Notes: a model not told the origin generated them from the sequence alone. A stretch of DNA of 64,000 nt from Christensenella massiliensis (GCA_900155415.1 LT700187.1:2170001-2234000), one strand, 5' to 3'; numbered from the stretch's first letter, positions 7,549 to 16,233 are shown. Translations and numbers: made by a program.

Positions 7549-9057
7549 ATGGCGGGAAAATATTACATCGGGCTGGATAACGGCGGCAGCGTGTCCAAGG
7601 CGGGTCTATTTGATTGTGCAGGAACCGAACGCGCAGTGGCGACGGCAATCGTGCCGCAAATATTGCCACAGGCCGGTTATGTGGAGCGCGATACAAACCT
7701 GCTGTATCAGGCAAACGTGCAGTGTATTCGTGAAGTCATCAGGAAAAGCGGCGTAGAACCACGGGAAATCGGCGGCGTTTCGGTAACGGGGCACGGCAAC
7801 GGGTTATACCTGATCGGCAAGGATGGTAAGCCGTCTTATAATGGCATCATCTCAACAGATATGCGTGCTGCGGATTTGGTGGAAGCATGGCTGGATGACG
7901 GAACGTTTGATAAAATCCTGCCTAAAACAAAACAATCGTTATGGGCAGGTCAGATCGTTCCGCTTCTGAAATGGTTTTCGGTAAACAGACCGGAGGTCAT
8001 AAAGCGGTCGCGGTATGCGTTTAGCTGCAGCGACGTGATCCGTTATTTTCTGACGGGCGAGGCTTGGGGAGAGATTTCCAATATGTCGTCCATCAGCGCC
8101 ATGGACCTTGAAAAGGGTGAGTATTCACGTGAAGTGCTCACGGCCCTGGGTGTAGAAGACTGCATGCGGCTACTGCCGCCACTGCGGCGTTCGACAGATG
8201 TTTGCGGCAAGATCACGGGGCAGGTGGCGCGGGAGACAGGTCTTGAACCGGGAACAATTGTCGCGGGAGGATTGGTCGACTTTACCGCTTGCCCGATTGC
8301 CACAGGTATCGTCGACGAAACGGTGCTCAGTATTGTTGGCGGAACATGGGCGATCACCTGTTATGTGGATAAACAACCAGTTGAGGACAAGGATTTATTT
8401 ATGTCTTCTATCTATACGGTTGACGGATATTATAATATAATGGAAGGTAGCATGACGTCCGCTAGCAACTTGGAATGGTTCATCCAGAAAATACTCAAGG
8501 ATGAAAATAAAAGCAGCAAGGAATATTACGAGCTGTGCAATGAGATGGTGGATTCCAAGCAGCCGGAAGATTGCGACGTGGTATTTTTGCCGTATTTATA
8601 TGGAACGAACGCAAACCCCAAGGCAAAGGCGTGCTTTATAGGCCTTACATGTATGGACGATAAGGCAAGCATGCTGCGCGCTATTTATGAGGGTGTGGTT
8701 TTTTCCACTTGTTACCACGTGGAAAAGCTGATGGGCTACAAGAAAGATGGCGTAAAGGTCGCGCGTATATCGGGTGGCCCATCCAACTCCAGAGTATGGG
8801 TACAGATGTTCGCGGATGTGTTGGATATGCCCATCGAGGTTTGCGGGGCGGGAGAGTTGGGAACGTTGGGCGCGGCGATGTGCGCGGCGGTTGCGGATGG
8901 GCAGTTTGCAGATATGAAACAGGCGGCACAGACATGCTACCACGCCGACTATACTTGTGAACCCAACCATATGAACGTGGAAATTTATGCCCGTAAATAT
9001 AAAAAATTCAAAAAGCTGGTCGATACACTGGACGGTTATTGGTCCGTATGTGTTTGA
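7549..9057 (+). CDS. FGGY-family carbohydrate kinase, L-xylulokinase-like
   Basis: ATP-dependent sugar kinase of 502 residues. The N-terminal GLDNGGSVSKAGLFD is the phosphate-binding motif; DNGG rather than DxGT is typical of the LyxK/YoaC-like branch. GHGNGLYLIG and AGGLVDFTACP (Asp near 244, the catalytic base region) follow, with GGTWAITC around 264 and the C-terminal SGGPSNSRVWVQMFADVL signature. The ATG at 7549 is chosen over an in-frame start at 7306 because the latter lies deep inside the epimerase gene. GGAAGGCGGAAG precedes 7549. Together with the UlaE-like epimerase this gives the usual pair for L-xylulose use. The actual substrate could be another ketose. Confidence 0.88.
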   Translation: MAGKYYIGLDNGGSVSKAGLFDCAGTERAVATAIVPQILPQAGYVERDTNLLYQANVQCIREVIRKSGVEPREIGGVSVTGHGNGLYLIGKDGKPSYNGIISTDMRAADLVEAWLDDGTFDKILPKTKQSLWAGQIVPLLKWFSVNRPEVIKRSRYAFSCSDVIRYFLTGEAWGEISNMSSISAMDLEKGEYSREVLTALGVEDCMRLLPPLRRSTDVCGKITGQVARETGLEPGTIVAGGLVDFTACPIATGIVDETVLSIVGGTWAITCYVDKQPVEDKDLFMSSIYTVDGYYNIMEGSMTSASNLEWFIQKILKDENKSSKEYYELCNEMVDSKQPEDCDVVFLPYLYGTNANPKAKACFIGLTCMDDKASMLRAIYEGVVFSTCYHVEKLMGYKKDGVKVARISGGPSNSRVWVQMFADVLDMPIEVCGAGELGTLGAAMCAAVADGQFADMKQAAQTCYHADYTCEPNHMNVEIYARKYKKFKKLVDTLDGYWSVCV

Positions 9058-9087
9058 CGCAGGAGCAATAGGGCGGTGAGAACGTAA

Positions 9088-10068
9088 GTGGACGGTAAGA
9101 ACGACATCCAGATCATGGTGCAGTGCGCCAAAATGTATTATACGGAAAAGATGACGCAGGCGGAAATTGCTAAAAAGTTAGGAATTTCGCGTTCCGGCGT
9201 GTCGATGATGCTTTCGGAAGCGATGGAGAATGGGATCATTGAAATCAATATCAAGGACCCATACGCCAACAACGATTCGCTTTCGGGCATCTTTAAGGAC
9301 CGCTTTCACCTTGATGACTGCCGTGTCATACCGACCAACGTGACCAGTGAGGAAATGCTCATCCGAATCGTTTCCTCGCAAGGCGGGTTGCTCGCGTCTA
9401 AGATACTCAAAAGTCATTCCGCCCTTGGTATTGCATGGGGACGGATGTGCTATGAATTTATGCAATCCTTTCCAATCAGTAAAGATATCTACGATGTGAA
9501 CGTAGTGCCGCTTTTAGGTGGCTCTAACCGTGTAGGTATGGAATATCAGCTCAACGAAACGGTGCGTATGTTCGCGGAAAAGCTGCATGGCACGCCGTCA
9601 TTTATCTATGCACCCGCAATTGTAGAGACGATTGCGGACCGCGCGCTTTACATGCAGAGCGTATATATGCAGTCTATCGTGGAAAAATGGGCGAATATCG
9701 ATTTTGCCGTAATATCGGCAGGTGCGCCGCCGAACTATTACGAAAATAATATGCAAGTTCCATTGGACCGCATGATTGATATGATTAATGAGAATTATGG
9801 GAAGCCGGTAGGCGATATTTGCGCTTTCCGTATTAATATCAAGGGCGAATTCGTCAATAATGATTATAACAGCCGTATCATCGGTATCGGTGAGGAATAT
9901 CTGAAAAAGGCGGGTAAGGTAATGGGGATTATTGCTGGAGAATACAGGGCGCTTTCCGCCATCGGCGTACTTAATACCGGATTGCTTAATTATCTGGTGA
10001 TCGATGAGAGAACCGCGCAGCGCGTACTGGAAATTTTAGACAGAAAACTCATTCATTGCTTGCAGTGA
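9088..10068 (+). CDS. SorC/DeoR-type sugar-binding transcriptional regulator
   Basis: The 326-residue regulator has an N-terminal helix-turn-helix (about 18-45, MTQAEIAKKLGISRSGVSM) and a C-terminal sugar-phosphate-binding domain of the SorC family. GIAWGRMCYEF (about 114) and the GIIAGEYRALSAIGVLNTG region near the C-terminus are typical. It starts with GTG at 9088, with GGTGAG 7 bp upstream. It is the last gene of the activase operon, 30 bp after the kinase, so it most likely controls this operon and the divergent glycyl radical enzyme gene, with the ketose phosphate as signal (inference). The repeated boxes at 4822-4895 and the inverted repeat at 4967 are candidate sites. Confidence 0.88.
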   Translation: MDGKNDIQIMVQCAKMYYTEKMTQAEIAKKLGISRSGVSMMLSEAMENGIIEINIKDPYANNDSLSGIFKDRFHLDDCRVIPTNVTSEEMLIRIVSSQGGLLASKILKSHSALGIAWGRMCYEFMQSFPISKDIYDVNVVPLLGGSNRVGMEYQLNETVRMFAEKLHGTPSFIYAPAIVETIADRALYMQSVYMQSIVEKWANIDFAVISAGAPPNYYENNMQVPLDRMIDMINENYGKPVGDICAFRINIKGEFVNNDYNSRIIGIGEEYLKKAGKVMGIIAGEYRALSAIGVLNTGLLNYLVIDERTAQRVLEILDRKLIHCLQ

Positions 10069-10102
10069 AGAAAATTTTAAGGCCGGAGGCCCTAAGAACG
10101 GT

Positions 10103-11200
10103 ATGGACGACAGCAGTAAAAATTTTAATTTTAAGTATATTATCCTCAAACAATGGATCGTGGATAATATCAAAAACAAAACCTTCCGGCAAGGAGATAA
10201 ATTGCCGTCCGAGAATTTGTTGTGTCGGAAATTCGGGATCAGCAGGCAGACGGTGAGGAATGCAATGGCGCAATTGAGCGAGGAGGGTGTAGTTAAAAAG
10301 GTACGCGGAAGCGGGATGTACGTCAACAAAACATTCGCGGCTGCTACGTCCAAAACAGTCGGGATCTTGATTAGTTATTTAAACGAATATATATTCAAGC
10401 ATATTTTCAAGGAGATCGAAACGGTATTAAAGCTCGAGGGATACGAAATCGACCTTTGCATTTCTGAAAACAGGATTGAGCAGGAACGCGGTTTTCTGGA
10501 GCGTATGTATCATTCGGATGTTGCGGGGCTGATCATCGAGGGAACACGCTCTGCGCTACCCAATCCGAATATCGAATATTACCGCAAGCTGGAAGAAAAG
10601 GAAGTTCCTTTCCTGTTTATCCATAATTATTACAGTGACGTGAAATGTCCGAGTATTCTGATGGACGACATTGGAGCATCCAAAAAAATGACGCAAATGC
10701 TCATTGAAGCAGGACATACCGATATTGCGGGAATTTTCAAGGGAGACGATTTGCAGGGACACAGGCGTTACTTGGGATACGTACAGGCACTTGGTGAAGC
10801 GGGCATTCCCGTACGCGAGGAACTAATTGGCTGGTTTTATTCTAATTATGATAATAATATCCTGTTGGAAATCAGTATCAAGGCCATTCTTGACACGCTC
10901 GATTATTATACGGCGATGATCGCTTATAACGACTTGATTGCGTTGGAGATCAACAGGTTTTACGTGCAAAATGGAATCAGCATCCCAAGGAATGTTTCGA
11001 TGGTCAGCTTCGACGATGGCGCAGCGTCTAGTAATCTGGGGATCATTTCAGCCAAACACCCCAAAAAGATGCTGGGTATTGAAGCGGCAATGCGTATATT
11101 GCGTATGATACGCGAGGGCAGGGACGCGATTCCTCCTGTGCCGTATGTGATTAATACGGAACTTGCGCTGCGGGATTCTATTAAAAAAATTGCCAGATAA
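10103..11200 (+). CDS. araR: AraR-type repressor (GntR helix-turn-helix fused to LacI-type sugar-binding domain)
   Basis: The 365-residue chimeric regulator has a GntR winged helix in residues 8-75 (GDKLPSENLLCRKFGISRQ, then TVRNAMAQLSEEGVV). A LacI/GalR-like periplasmic-binding fold starts near VGILISYLNEYIF (about 88) and ends with the effector-binding VSMVSFDDG and LALRDSIKK segments. This fusion defines AraR, the L-arabinose repressor of Firmicutes. It follows the SorC regulator by 34 bp. Its presence next to a broken araA suggests it controlled the araBD-araA remnant operon; whether it still regulates it, or has moved to the L-pentulose genes, cannot be told from sequence. The symbol is by domain architecture and neighbourhood. 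Confidence 0.8.
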   Translation: MDDSSKNFNFKYIILKQWIVDNIKNKTFRQGDKLPSENLLCRKFGISRQTVRNAMAQLSEEGVVKKVRGSGMYVNKTFAAATSKTVGILISYLNEYIFKHIFKEIETVLKLEGYEIDLCISENRIEQERGFLERMYHSDVAGLIIEGTRSALPNPNIEYYRKLEEKEVPFLFIHNYYSDVKCPSILMDDIGASKKMTQMLIEAGHTDIAGIFKGDDLQGHRRYLGYVQALGEAGIPVREELIGWFYSNYDNNILLEISIKAILDTLDYYTAMIAYNDLIALEINRFYVQNGISIPRNVSMVSFDDGAASSNLGIISAKHPKKMLGIEAAMRILRMIREGRDAIPPVPYVINTELALRDSIKKIAR

Positions 11201-12308
11201 ATTATAAAGTGTAACCAGCGAGGCTACCGCAAAAAGGCGGATTTTTATATGTAGGTGGAATACCGATAAAGGTAATGGAAAGCTGTTGCCGCTGTGTGTA
11301 ATTGACCGTTTATCCGATACCGCCGCCGGATGTTAGGCAGGCTGAACCTTTGTTTGCGTAGTGTGCGGGAGTATATAAACCAGCCGTATTGGATAGATGA
11401 TAGTATTCTTATTTCCAGTACAATGGAACAAATAACAGATTAGCACCCCGCGCCATACTACAGCAAGAGACATCTCGAACCTGTGCTATTTTGATATGGG
11501 TGCAGACAATTCCGTAGCTATTACGAACAATGTGGGCAAACCATGCCTCCTGTTCAAGGGAGCATTGTGAAATCTATCAACCAACGGTATAACAAACAGA
11601 TAGCCCGCATTATAAGTGAGCGGACTTCTGATTCCAAGGTAAAGCTATTATGACACCGGAAATCAATTTGTTATGCCTGAAGCGAGATAATCAAATTAGC
11701 GATTTAATGCACAAAACGACCAGAAGTATTGTTCAGTGGTGCGTGTCGGCAACAATATTGATATCCTTGCCATTGGTAAAATAAGATTTTGGAAGCTTGA
11801 AAGCAGAAAACGGAAATATTCTAAACTTCTATTTTCCATGGATTGATAATACCGTTCTCGTCAAGGGCATAAATGCGATTGCGTTTTCTGGCGGGCTCTT
11901 TCCCAAAATGCAAAGTAATTGACCAAAAGGGATACAAGAGGAAACAGGTGGTGCTTTATTTCTATTCAAGATACAGATCTATCCCAAATGACTGGGAGCG
12001 GGAATCGCGATCAATATGCTGACAACCGGAAAATTAAATCATCATAGCATATATCCTGGCATATAATGGTCGCATTTAAAAGATATCAAGAAACGGATAG
12101 AGAAGCTGCCGCTGGCGGCTTTTCTGTTTGCTAAATAATAGCGTATGGTTTATTATAAATAAGTCGGACATAGAAATTTTATGTTAGCTTGAATGCTGTC
12201 TCGACAGTTTATGTGATTTAATAAAGAAAATGGACAGAGCCAGTACAGAAGCAAAAGCGCCTGAAAAGAAATGTGTCTGACGCATTTTTTGTTATGTTAT
12301 ATAGATTT
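11201..12308. other. 1.1-kb stretch of decayed DNA
   Basis: No intact gene of useful length is present on either strand. A weak CCGC/GCGG hairpin with a T-run (11226-11246) could end araR transcription. A tnpB remnant lies at 11487-11785. A hairpin AGCTGCC/GGCGGCT followed by TTTT is at about 12103-12124, and another followed by six T at 12270-12293. The rest contains short, stop-riddled frames without recognisable families. Confidence 0.6.
11487..11785 (+). pseudogene. tnpB: Remnant of an IS200/IS605-type tnpB (RNA-guided nuclease of transposon origin)
   Basis: Frame-shifted translation recovers the TnpB core. First comes YFDMGADNSVAITNNVGKPC followed by LLFKG, the family motif around the first RuvC aspartate. 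After a frame change at about 11565 it reads IVKSINQRYNKQIARII, then SERTSDSKVKLL. After another frame change it reads NQISDLMHKTTRSIVQWCV and NNIDILAIGK, matching the helix before the second catalytic residue. The N-terminal domain, zinc ribbon and final RuvC part are not found, and stops interrupt every frame. No tnpA is visible. It is an inactive relic. Confidence 0.8.
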
Positions 12309-12331
12309 TTTAAGATAGGAGGGGAACAACT

Positions 12332-14299
12332 ATATCTGCAGCTTCCGCTTTTAGAAATATGAGCATGGAGTTTCGCAAACGTTTTCTGGACGCTTTGCCG
12401 GTAATAGTATTCTTCCTGCTGTTATTTTACACGGTCGTTTTTTCTGTAGGAACGAATTACGCGCTGATCGTTTCTATCACCACGACTGCATTCAAAGTGA
12501 ATTTTAAGAAAAAAATGGATCTGCCGGGCATCTTTTTGTTGCTTTGCTCTCAAATAATCATTTGTGTTCTTGCATTTTTAGCGACGTTGAATATACCACT
12601 GTGTGTTATTCTGAATGGAATTGTTCCCTTCGTATTGATTTATTTGCAGTCATCTCAATTTAATCAAAAGGGCTATTTTGTGAGCGCCATGACATTTATT
12701 TTTTTGCAGCTGCGGCCGGTAGGATGGGATGGAATACTTTCTTTGCTCGGTATTATGGCACTGGCAAGCGGCTGCCTTGTAGTAGGTCTATTGCTTTATT
12801 CGGCATTCCATAAAAAAACTACCGATTATACGGCGGTCAAAAAAGGGATTATGCTTCTGTCTCAAGATTTTTGTGAAATGTCGGGGGGGAATGCAGAGCC
12901 GCATGGTTTACAGGAAAATATTCTTCAAATACAGGCTACGTTACACCGTAGAGTATACAGCAACAGAGATCTCATCTATCTGACCCGATATGAAGGAGAG
13001 ATCCATTATATGTTTGCCCTGATGTTTCAGCGCGCGGCATACTATATTCTGGATTTCGGGGAAAGTATAGATGAAAATACGGAAAATAATCGAAAGATAT
13101 TTTATAGGCTGGGTATTTTTCTAAATAAAGTAAATGATACAATGAATACTGCTGACAACAGCGAAATAATTAAAGAGGCTGAAAGTCTAATGAAAGAAAC
13201 GAGCGGATTGACGGAACGGTTTGCTACATTTCTAAGGAACTTTCTCCGACTCTTGATCATGGCGCTGAAGGGGATGACTGAGGTGGAAAATAAGCCGCAC
13301 CCTCAATGGAAGCTCCCGGTGAATTTACGGCCTATCAGCGGTCTCCGGGCCAGTATGCGGCTGAATCAATTTGAAGTAAGATTTGCCCTGCGCTTATCAA
13401 TGACGGCAGTTATCAGCTTTTTAGTCGTAAGACTTACAAACAGCGAGCACTCCTATTGACTTCCGCTGAATGCATTTTTATTGTTGCAGCCAATGTATGA
13501 AGAAAGTGCCTACCGTATCAAAACAAGATTGTTTGGAAGCAGTATTGGCTGTCTGCTGTCCTATTTCGCACTTATGCTGTTTTCAGGGATTACGGGACAT
13601 CTTATTTTTGCCACCGTTATGATAACCTTAATGTATTGTTCTACTCCGGGGAAATGGGTACAGCCAATTTTTTCGACAAGTTTTGCACTTTCACTTGCTT
13701 CCTTATCTATTGGAAGCACAGCGGCGGTTGAATTTAGATTGCTCTACCTTGGATTGGCGATAGGCCTTGTATTTTTCATTAACCGTTTTTTCTTTCCGAC
13801 AAGTGCAAAAGGGCAATTCAAATTCAACATACGGGAATTGTTCCGCATACAGGATTCCTATATGAGTATGCTGGAAACAAGTTTATTACATTCCATAGAT
13901 TCTCTGGTGCTGAGCGATTCTCTGGTGCATTTTCATCTGTTGCAAGATGAGATACGAAAATATGCGGATAAGAATTGTAAAAAGGAGGAGCAAAGGGCAA
14001 TACGTAGCATGACGCTTCTCATGTGGCGTATGCTTGCGGAAGCGGAGCAGATGATCGTATTTATACAACGTGGAGAGTTAGCGGAGGAAAAACGTGGAGC
14101 AGTCCTGCAGTTTTCACATACTATGCGCCGCTGCTTTGAGAAGGGAATTTCCCCAAAACAGGAAATCCTTTCTCTGCCTTGTACGGAGTCTCCTTTTTTT
14201 GATGTACTTGAACAGCACTATTATTGCAACTTAAATGAACTGCAAAAATTGATCGGCACAGAAAAAGGGAATCTGCTATTCCTGTCTGTCAATCTATAA
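12332..14299 (+). pseudogene. FUSC-family membrane protein gene interrupted by an in-frame TGA
   Basis: One continuous frame (12359-13459 and 13481-14299 are in the same phase) is split by TGA at 13457-13459. It encodes two FUSC-type modules, each with a hydrophobic bundle and a soluble helical part. They resemble YccS/aromatic acid exporter-like proteins of the inner membrane. The stop falls in HSY*LPLNAFLLLQPMYE, where the family has Trp (YWxPL), so it looks like TGG to TGA. A good AGGAGG (12317-12322) points to an initiation site at 12332, where the codon is now ATA; the first usable in-frame ATG is 12359. Both changes suggest a recently broken gene. A truncated 366-residue N-terminal half could still be made. 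Confidence 0.75.
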
Positions 14300-14331
14300 A
14301 ACCAATCAGCGGGAAAAGCAGCCATTTTATA

Positions 14332-14360
14332 TTGCCGAGCGATGGTTCTTTTGATATAAT
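14332..14360 (+). promoter_or_regulatory. Promoter of a short transcription unit
   Basis: TTGCCG (14332-14337), a 17-bp spacer and TATAAT (14355-14360). Initiation near 14367 would give a transcript of about 165 bases ending at the terminator at 14510-14534. Confidence 0.6.
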
Positions 14361-14417
14361 CAATATAAAGGCAAAGCATATTATCCAGAAGTCTATTGAG
14401 CCATTTTGGAGAAAATA

Positions 14418-14507
14418 ATGATAGAAATATTTTCGGAAAAATCATTTGCATTTATGGATGCGGCCGCTAACGGGCTTGATATTCTTCTGATAGCAGTTAG
14501 AGCATAA
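14418..14507 (+). CDS. Possible 29-residue peptide, unknown
   Basis: A 29-codon frame starts with ATG after GGAGA (spacing about 6), reads MIEIFSEKSFAFMDAAANGL with a hydrophobic tail (DILLIAV), and stops directly before a terminator hairpin. A consensus promoter lies 58 bp upstream of the start. No family is recognised. It may be a real small peptide, a small RNA with a chance frame, or the leftover of a larger gene at the edge of the decayed region. Confidence 0.35.
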   Translation: MIEIFSEKSFAFMDAAANGLDILLIAVRA

Positions 14508-14535
14508 AAGAAACACAATTGTGTTTCTCTTTTTA
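14508..14535 (+). terminator. Terminator with perfect 9-bp stem
   Basis: GAAACACAA pairs with TTGTGTTTC (14510-14527) and is followed by a T-rich run. It ends the short unit upstream and insulates pyrH. Confidence 0.85.
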
Positions 14536-14614
14536 TGTGTAAATTTATATATAAGGATGAACATGCTCGCCGCCAATACCGGAGGGATGTGAGATAAAAA
14601 TGGAGGGAAGACAG

Positions 14615-15325
14615 ATGACAGAACCTAAATATAAACGAGTGATTATGAAAATAAGCGGTGAAGCGCTCTGCTCACCAAATAATAAACCATTGGATTTTGA
14701 TATTATAGATAATGTGACAGAACAAATTATTGATATTGCTGCACAGGGAGTAGAGATCGGTATTATCGTCGGAGGGGGCAATATTTGGAGAGGCGCCCGC
14801 GTAGGTAAGCACATGGATCGTACGACGGCAGATTATATGGGTATGCTTGCAACGGTCATCAACGCGCTTGCTCTTCAGGATTCTCTGGAGGAAAAGGGGC
14901 TGCAGACGCGTGTGCAGACAGCGATAGAGATGCGGCAGATCGCAGAACCATACATCCGGCGGAAAGCAGTAAAGCATCTGGAAAAAGGCCGGGTCGTGAT
15001 TTTTGCATGCGGAACAGGAAACCCATATTTTTCCACAGATACAGCGGCTGCACTGCGCGCGGCAGAAATGGAAGTGGATCTGATCATGCTGGCCAAAAAT
15101 GTAGACGCGGTATATGACAGTGACCCGAAAGAAAATCCGGGCGCGGTACGTTTCGATTCGATCAGTTATATGGATGTGATCAATAGGGGACTCAGTGTGA
15201 TGGATAATACTGCGATTACCTTATGTATGGATAATCATATTCCGATCAATGTATTTGGCGTGAACGAAAAGGATAGTATCAGGCGTGTTGTTTTCGGAGA
15301 AGAGATTGGAACGATGATTCGTTAG
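14615..15325 (+). CDS. pyrH: UMP kinase
   Basis: Phosphorylates UMP to UDP; a hexameric, cytosolic enzyme of pyrimidine nucleotide synthesis. The 236-residue amino acid kinase fold shows KISGEALC (about 9-16), GGGNIWRG (51-58), [17 protein letters not shown] and the ATP-site segment [13 protein letters not shown]. The ATG at 14615 with GGAGGG 8 bp upstream is preferred; an in-frame ATG at 14600 also has a GGAGGG before it and would add five residues. In many Firmicutes rpsB and tsf precede pyrH, but here the gene starts the housekeeping block after decayed DNA. It is followed by frr. Confidence 0.96.
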   Translation: MTEPKYKRVIMKISGEALCSPNNKPLDFDIIDNVTEQIIDIAAQGVEIGIIVGGGNIWRGARVGKHMDRTTADYMGMLATVINALALQDSLEEKGLQTRVQTAIEMRQIAEPYIRRKAVKHLEKGRVVIFACGTGNPYFSTDTAAALRAAEMEVDLIMLAKNVDAVYDSDPKENPGAVRFDSISYMDVINRGLSVMDNTAITLCMDNHIPINVFGVNEKDSIRRVVFGEEIGTMIR

Positions 15326-15351
15326 GAGCGGTAAAATCCTATAAGTTAGGA

Positions 15352-15380
15352 TTGAGTTTTAAAACGCATTACGGTACAAT
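15352..15380 (+). promoter_or_regulatory. Promoter of the frr-uppS operon
   Basis: TTGAGT (15352-15357), a 17-bp spacer and TACAAT (15375-15380). It overlaps the right arm of a short inverted repeat (AATCCTA/TTAGGATT, about 15336-15353) that may weakly terminate pyrH. Confidence 0.6.
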
Positions 15381-15437
15381 AGTATTAAATACAAAACACC
15401 TTTTTATGATTTGGAATGATGAAAGGAACGGGTGAAT

Positions 15438-16001
15438 ATGCAGATTAAACATGAGGCACTTGAAACTGCCGCAACCAAAATGGATAAAACATTGGGCGTT
15501 CTGAGAAAAGAGCTCGTCAGCATCCGGGCAGGACGCGCAAATGCACAGCTTTTAGATGGAATTATGGTGGATTATTACGGTACGCCTACGCCGATCAATC
15601 AGGTCGGCAACATTGCGGCGCCCGAACCGCGGCTCCTTACGATTTCATTGTGGGATGCGAGTATATTGCATGAAGTAGAGAAAGCGATCCAAGCATCGGA
15701 CCTTGGCATCAATCCGGCCAATGACGGAAAGATGATTCGCCTCGCTTTCCCTGAAATTACAGGAGAAAAAAGACAGGAGCTCGTAAAGCTGGCTAAGAAA
15801 AAGACCGAGGAAGCAAAAGTTGCGATACGCGCCATTCGCCGTGACGCGAACGAAGTGTTTAAGAAAGATAAAAAAGCAAGCATCGTTACAGAAGACGATT
15901 ATGAGATATTGGAAAAAGAGATTCAAACGCTGACAGACAAAAAGACGAAAGAAGCGGAAGAGATTCTTGCTGCAAAGGAAAAAGAGATTCTTGAAATATG
16001 A
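15438..16001 (+). CDS. frr: Ribosome recycling factor
   Basis: Splits the post-termination ribosome together with EF-G. The 187-residue length matches the family (about 185). Seen: RAGRANAQLLDGI (about 31-43), the YYGTPTPINQVGNIAAPEPR loop (50-69) and the charged helix ending in a Lys/Glu-rich C-terminus. ATG at 15438 is preferred over the GTG two codons earlier; GAAAGGAAC precedes it. It follows pyrH with its own promoter and is followed, essentially without gap, by a small unknown frame. Confidence 0.96.
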   Translation: MQIKHEALETAATKMDKTLGVLRKELVSIRAGRANAQLLDGIMVDYYGTPTPINQVGNIAAPEPRLLTISLWDASILHEVEKAIQASDLGINPANDGKMIRLAFPEITGEKRQELVKLAKKKTEEAKVAIRAIRRDANEVFKKDKKASIVTEDDYEILEKEIQTLTDKKTKEAEEILAAKEKEILEI

Positions 16002-16005
16002 TTTT

Positions 16006-16200
16006 TTGGGGGTAGAGCTGAAAGAGGCCGAGAGGATATTGAAACGGGATAAGCAGCCTTACAGTATTGTCCGTTATGTATCCTATAGACCCTATACAGA
16101 TGCCGATTCAACACGGGTCCTGCGGATGCGTTTCCGTAATGGGATCTATGAACTTTTGGTCGGCGAATTTATAACGAATGTTAGGACGTCTCAGGGCTGA
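16006..16200 (+). CDS. Small protein of unknown function between frr and uppS
   Basis: An open frame of about 64 codons follows the frr stop by 4 bp; the same frame is open further upstream, overlapping frr to 15967. The start is unclear: TTG at 16006 is the best-placed candidate and would depend on coupling to frr termination, because no strong ribosome binding site is visible. The product GVELKEAERILKRDKQPYSI is followed by a basic stretch. The start resembles the repeat opening of PASTA-like modules, but this is too short to assign. The stop codon lies inside the terminator-like hairpin at 16187-16220. Confidence 0.5.
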   Translation: MGVELKEAERILKRDKQPYSIVRYVSYRPYTDADSTRVLRMRFRNGIYELLVGEFITNVRTSQG

Positions 16201-16220
16201 TGCCTTGAGACGCACTTTTT
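16187..16220 (+). terminator. Terminator/attenuator between frr and uppS
   Basis: CGTCTCAGGGC pairs with GCCTTGAGACG around a TGAT loop and is followed by five T. It lies between the small unknown frame and uppS with no clear new promoter after it, so it may reduce rather than stop read-through into the isoprenoid genes. Confidence 0.7.
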
Positions 16221-16233
16221 AAGGGAGCAGTAA

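Noticed and set aside
10103-11200. Plain LacI-family regulator
   Set aside because: The N-terminal DNA-binding part is a GntR winged helix, not a LacI helix-turn-helix, so the AraR-type fusion is the better call.
11880-12010. Second transposase-like fragment (a basic, Tyr-rich stretch)
   Set aside because: The resemblance to IS1634-type transposases is too weak and too short to claim without a search.
13457-13459. TGA in the FUSC gene as selenocysteine or as a Trp codon of an altered genetic code
   Set aside because: TGA is the normal stop of many genes in this window (for example ispG, dprA, aspS), no selenocysteine insertion-type hairpin is obvious after it, and the expected residue is Trp. 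A nonsense mutation is simpler.
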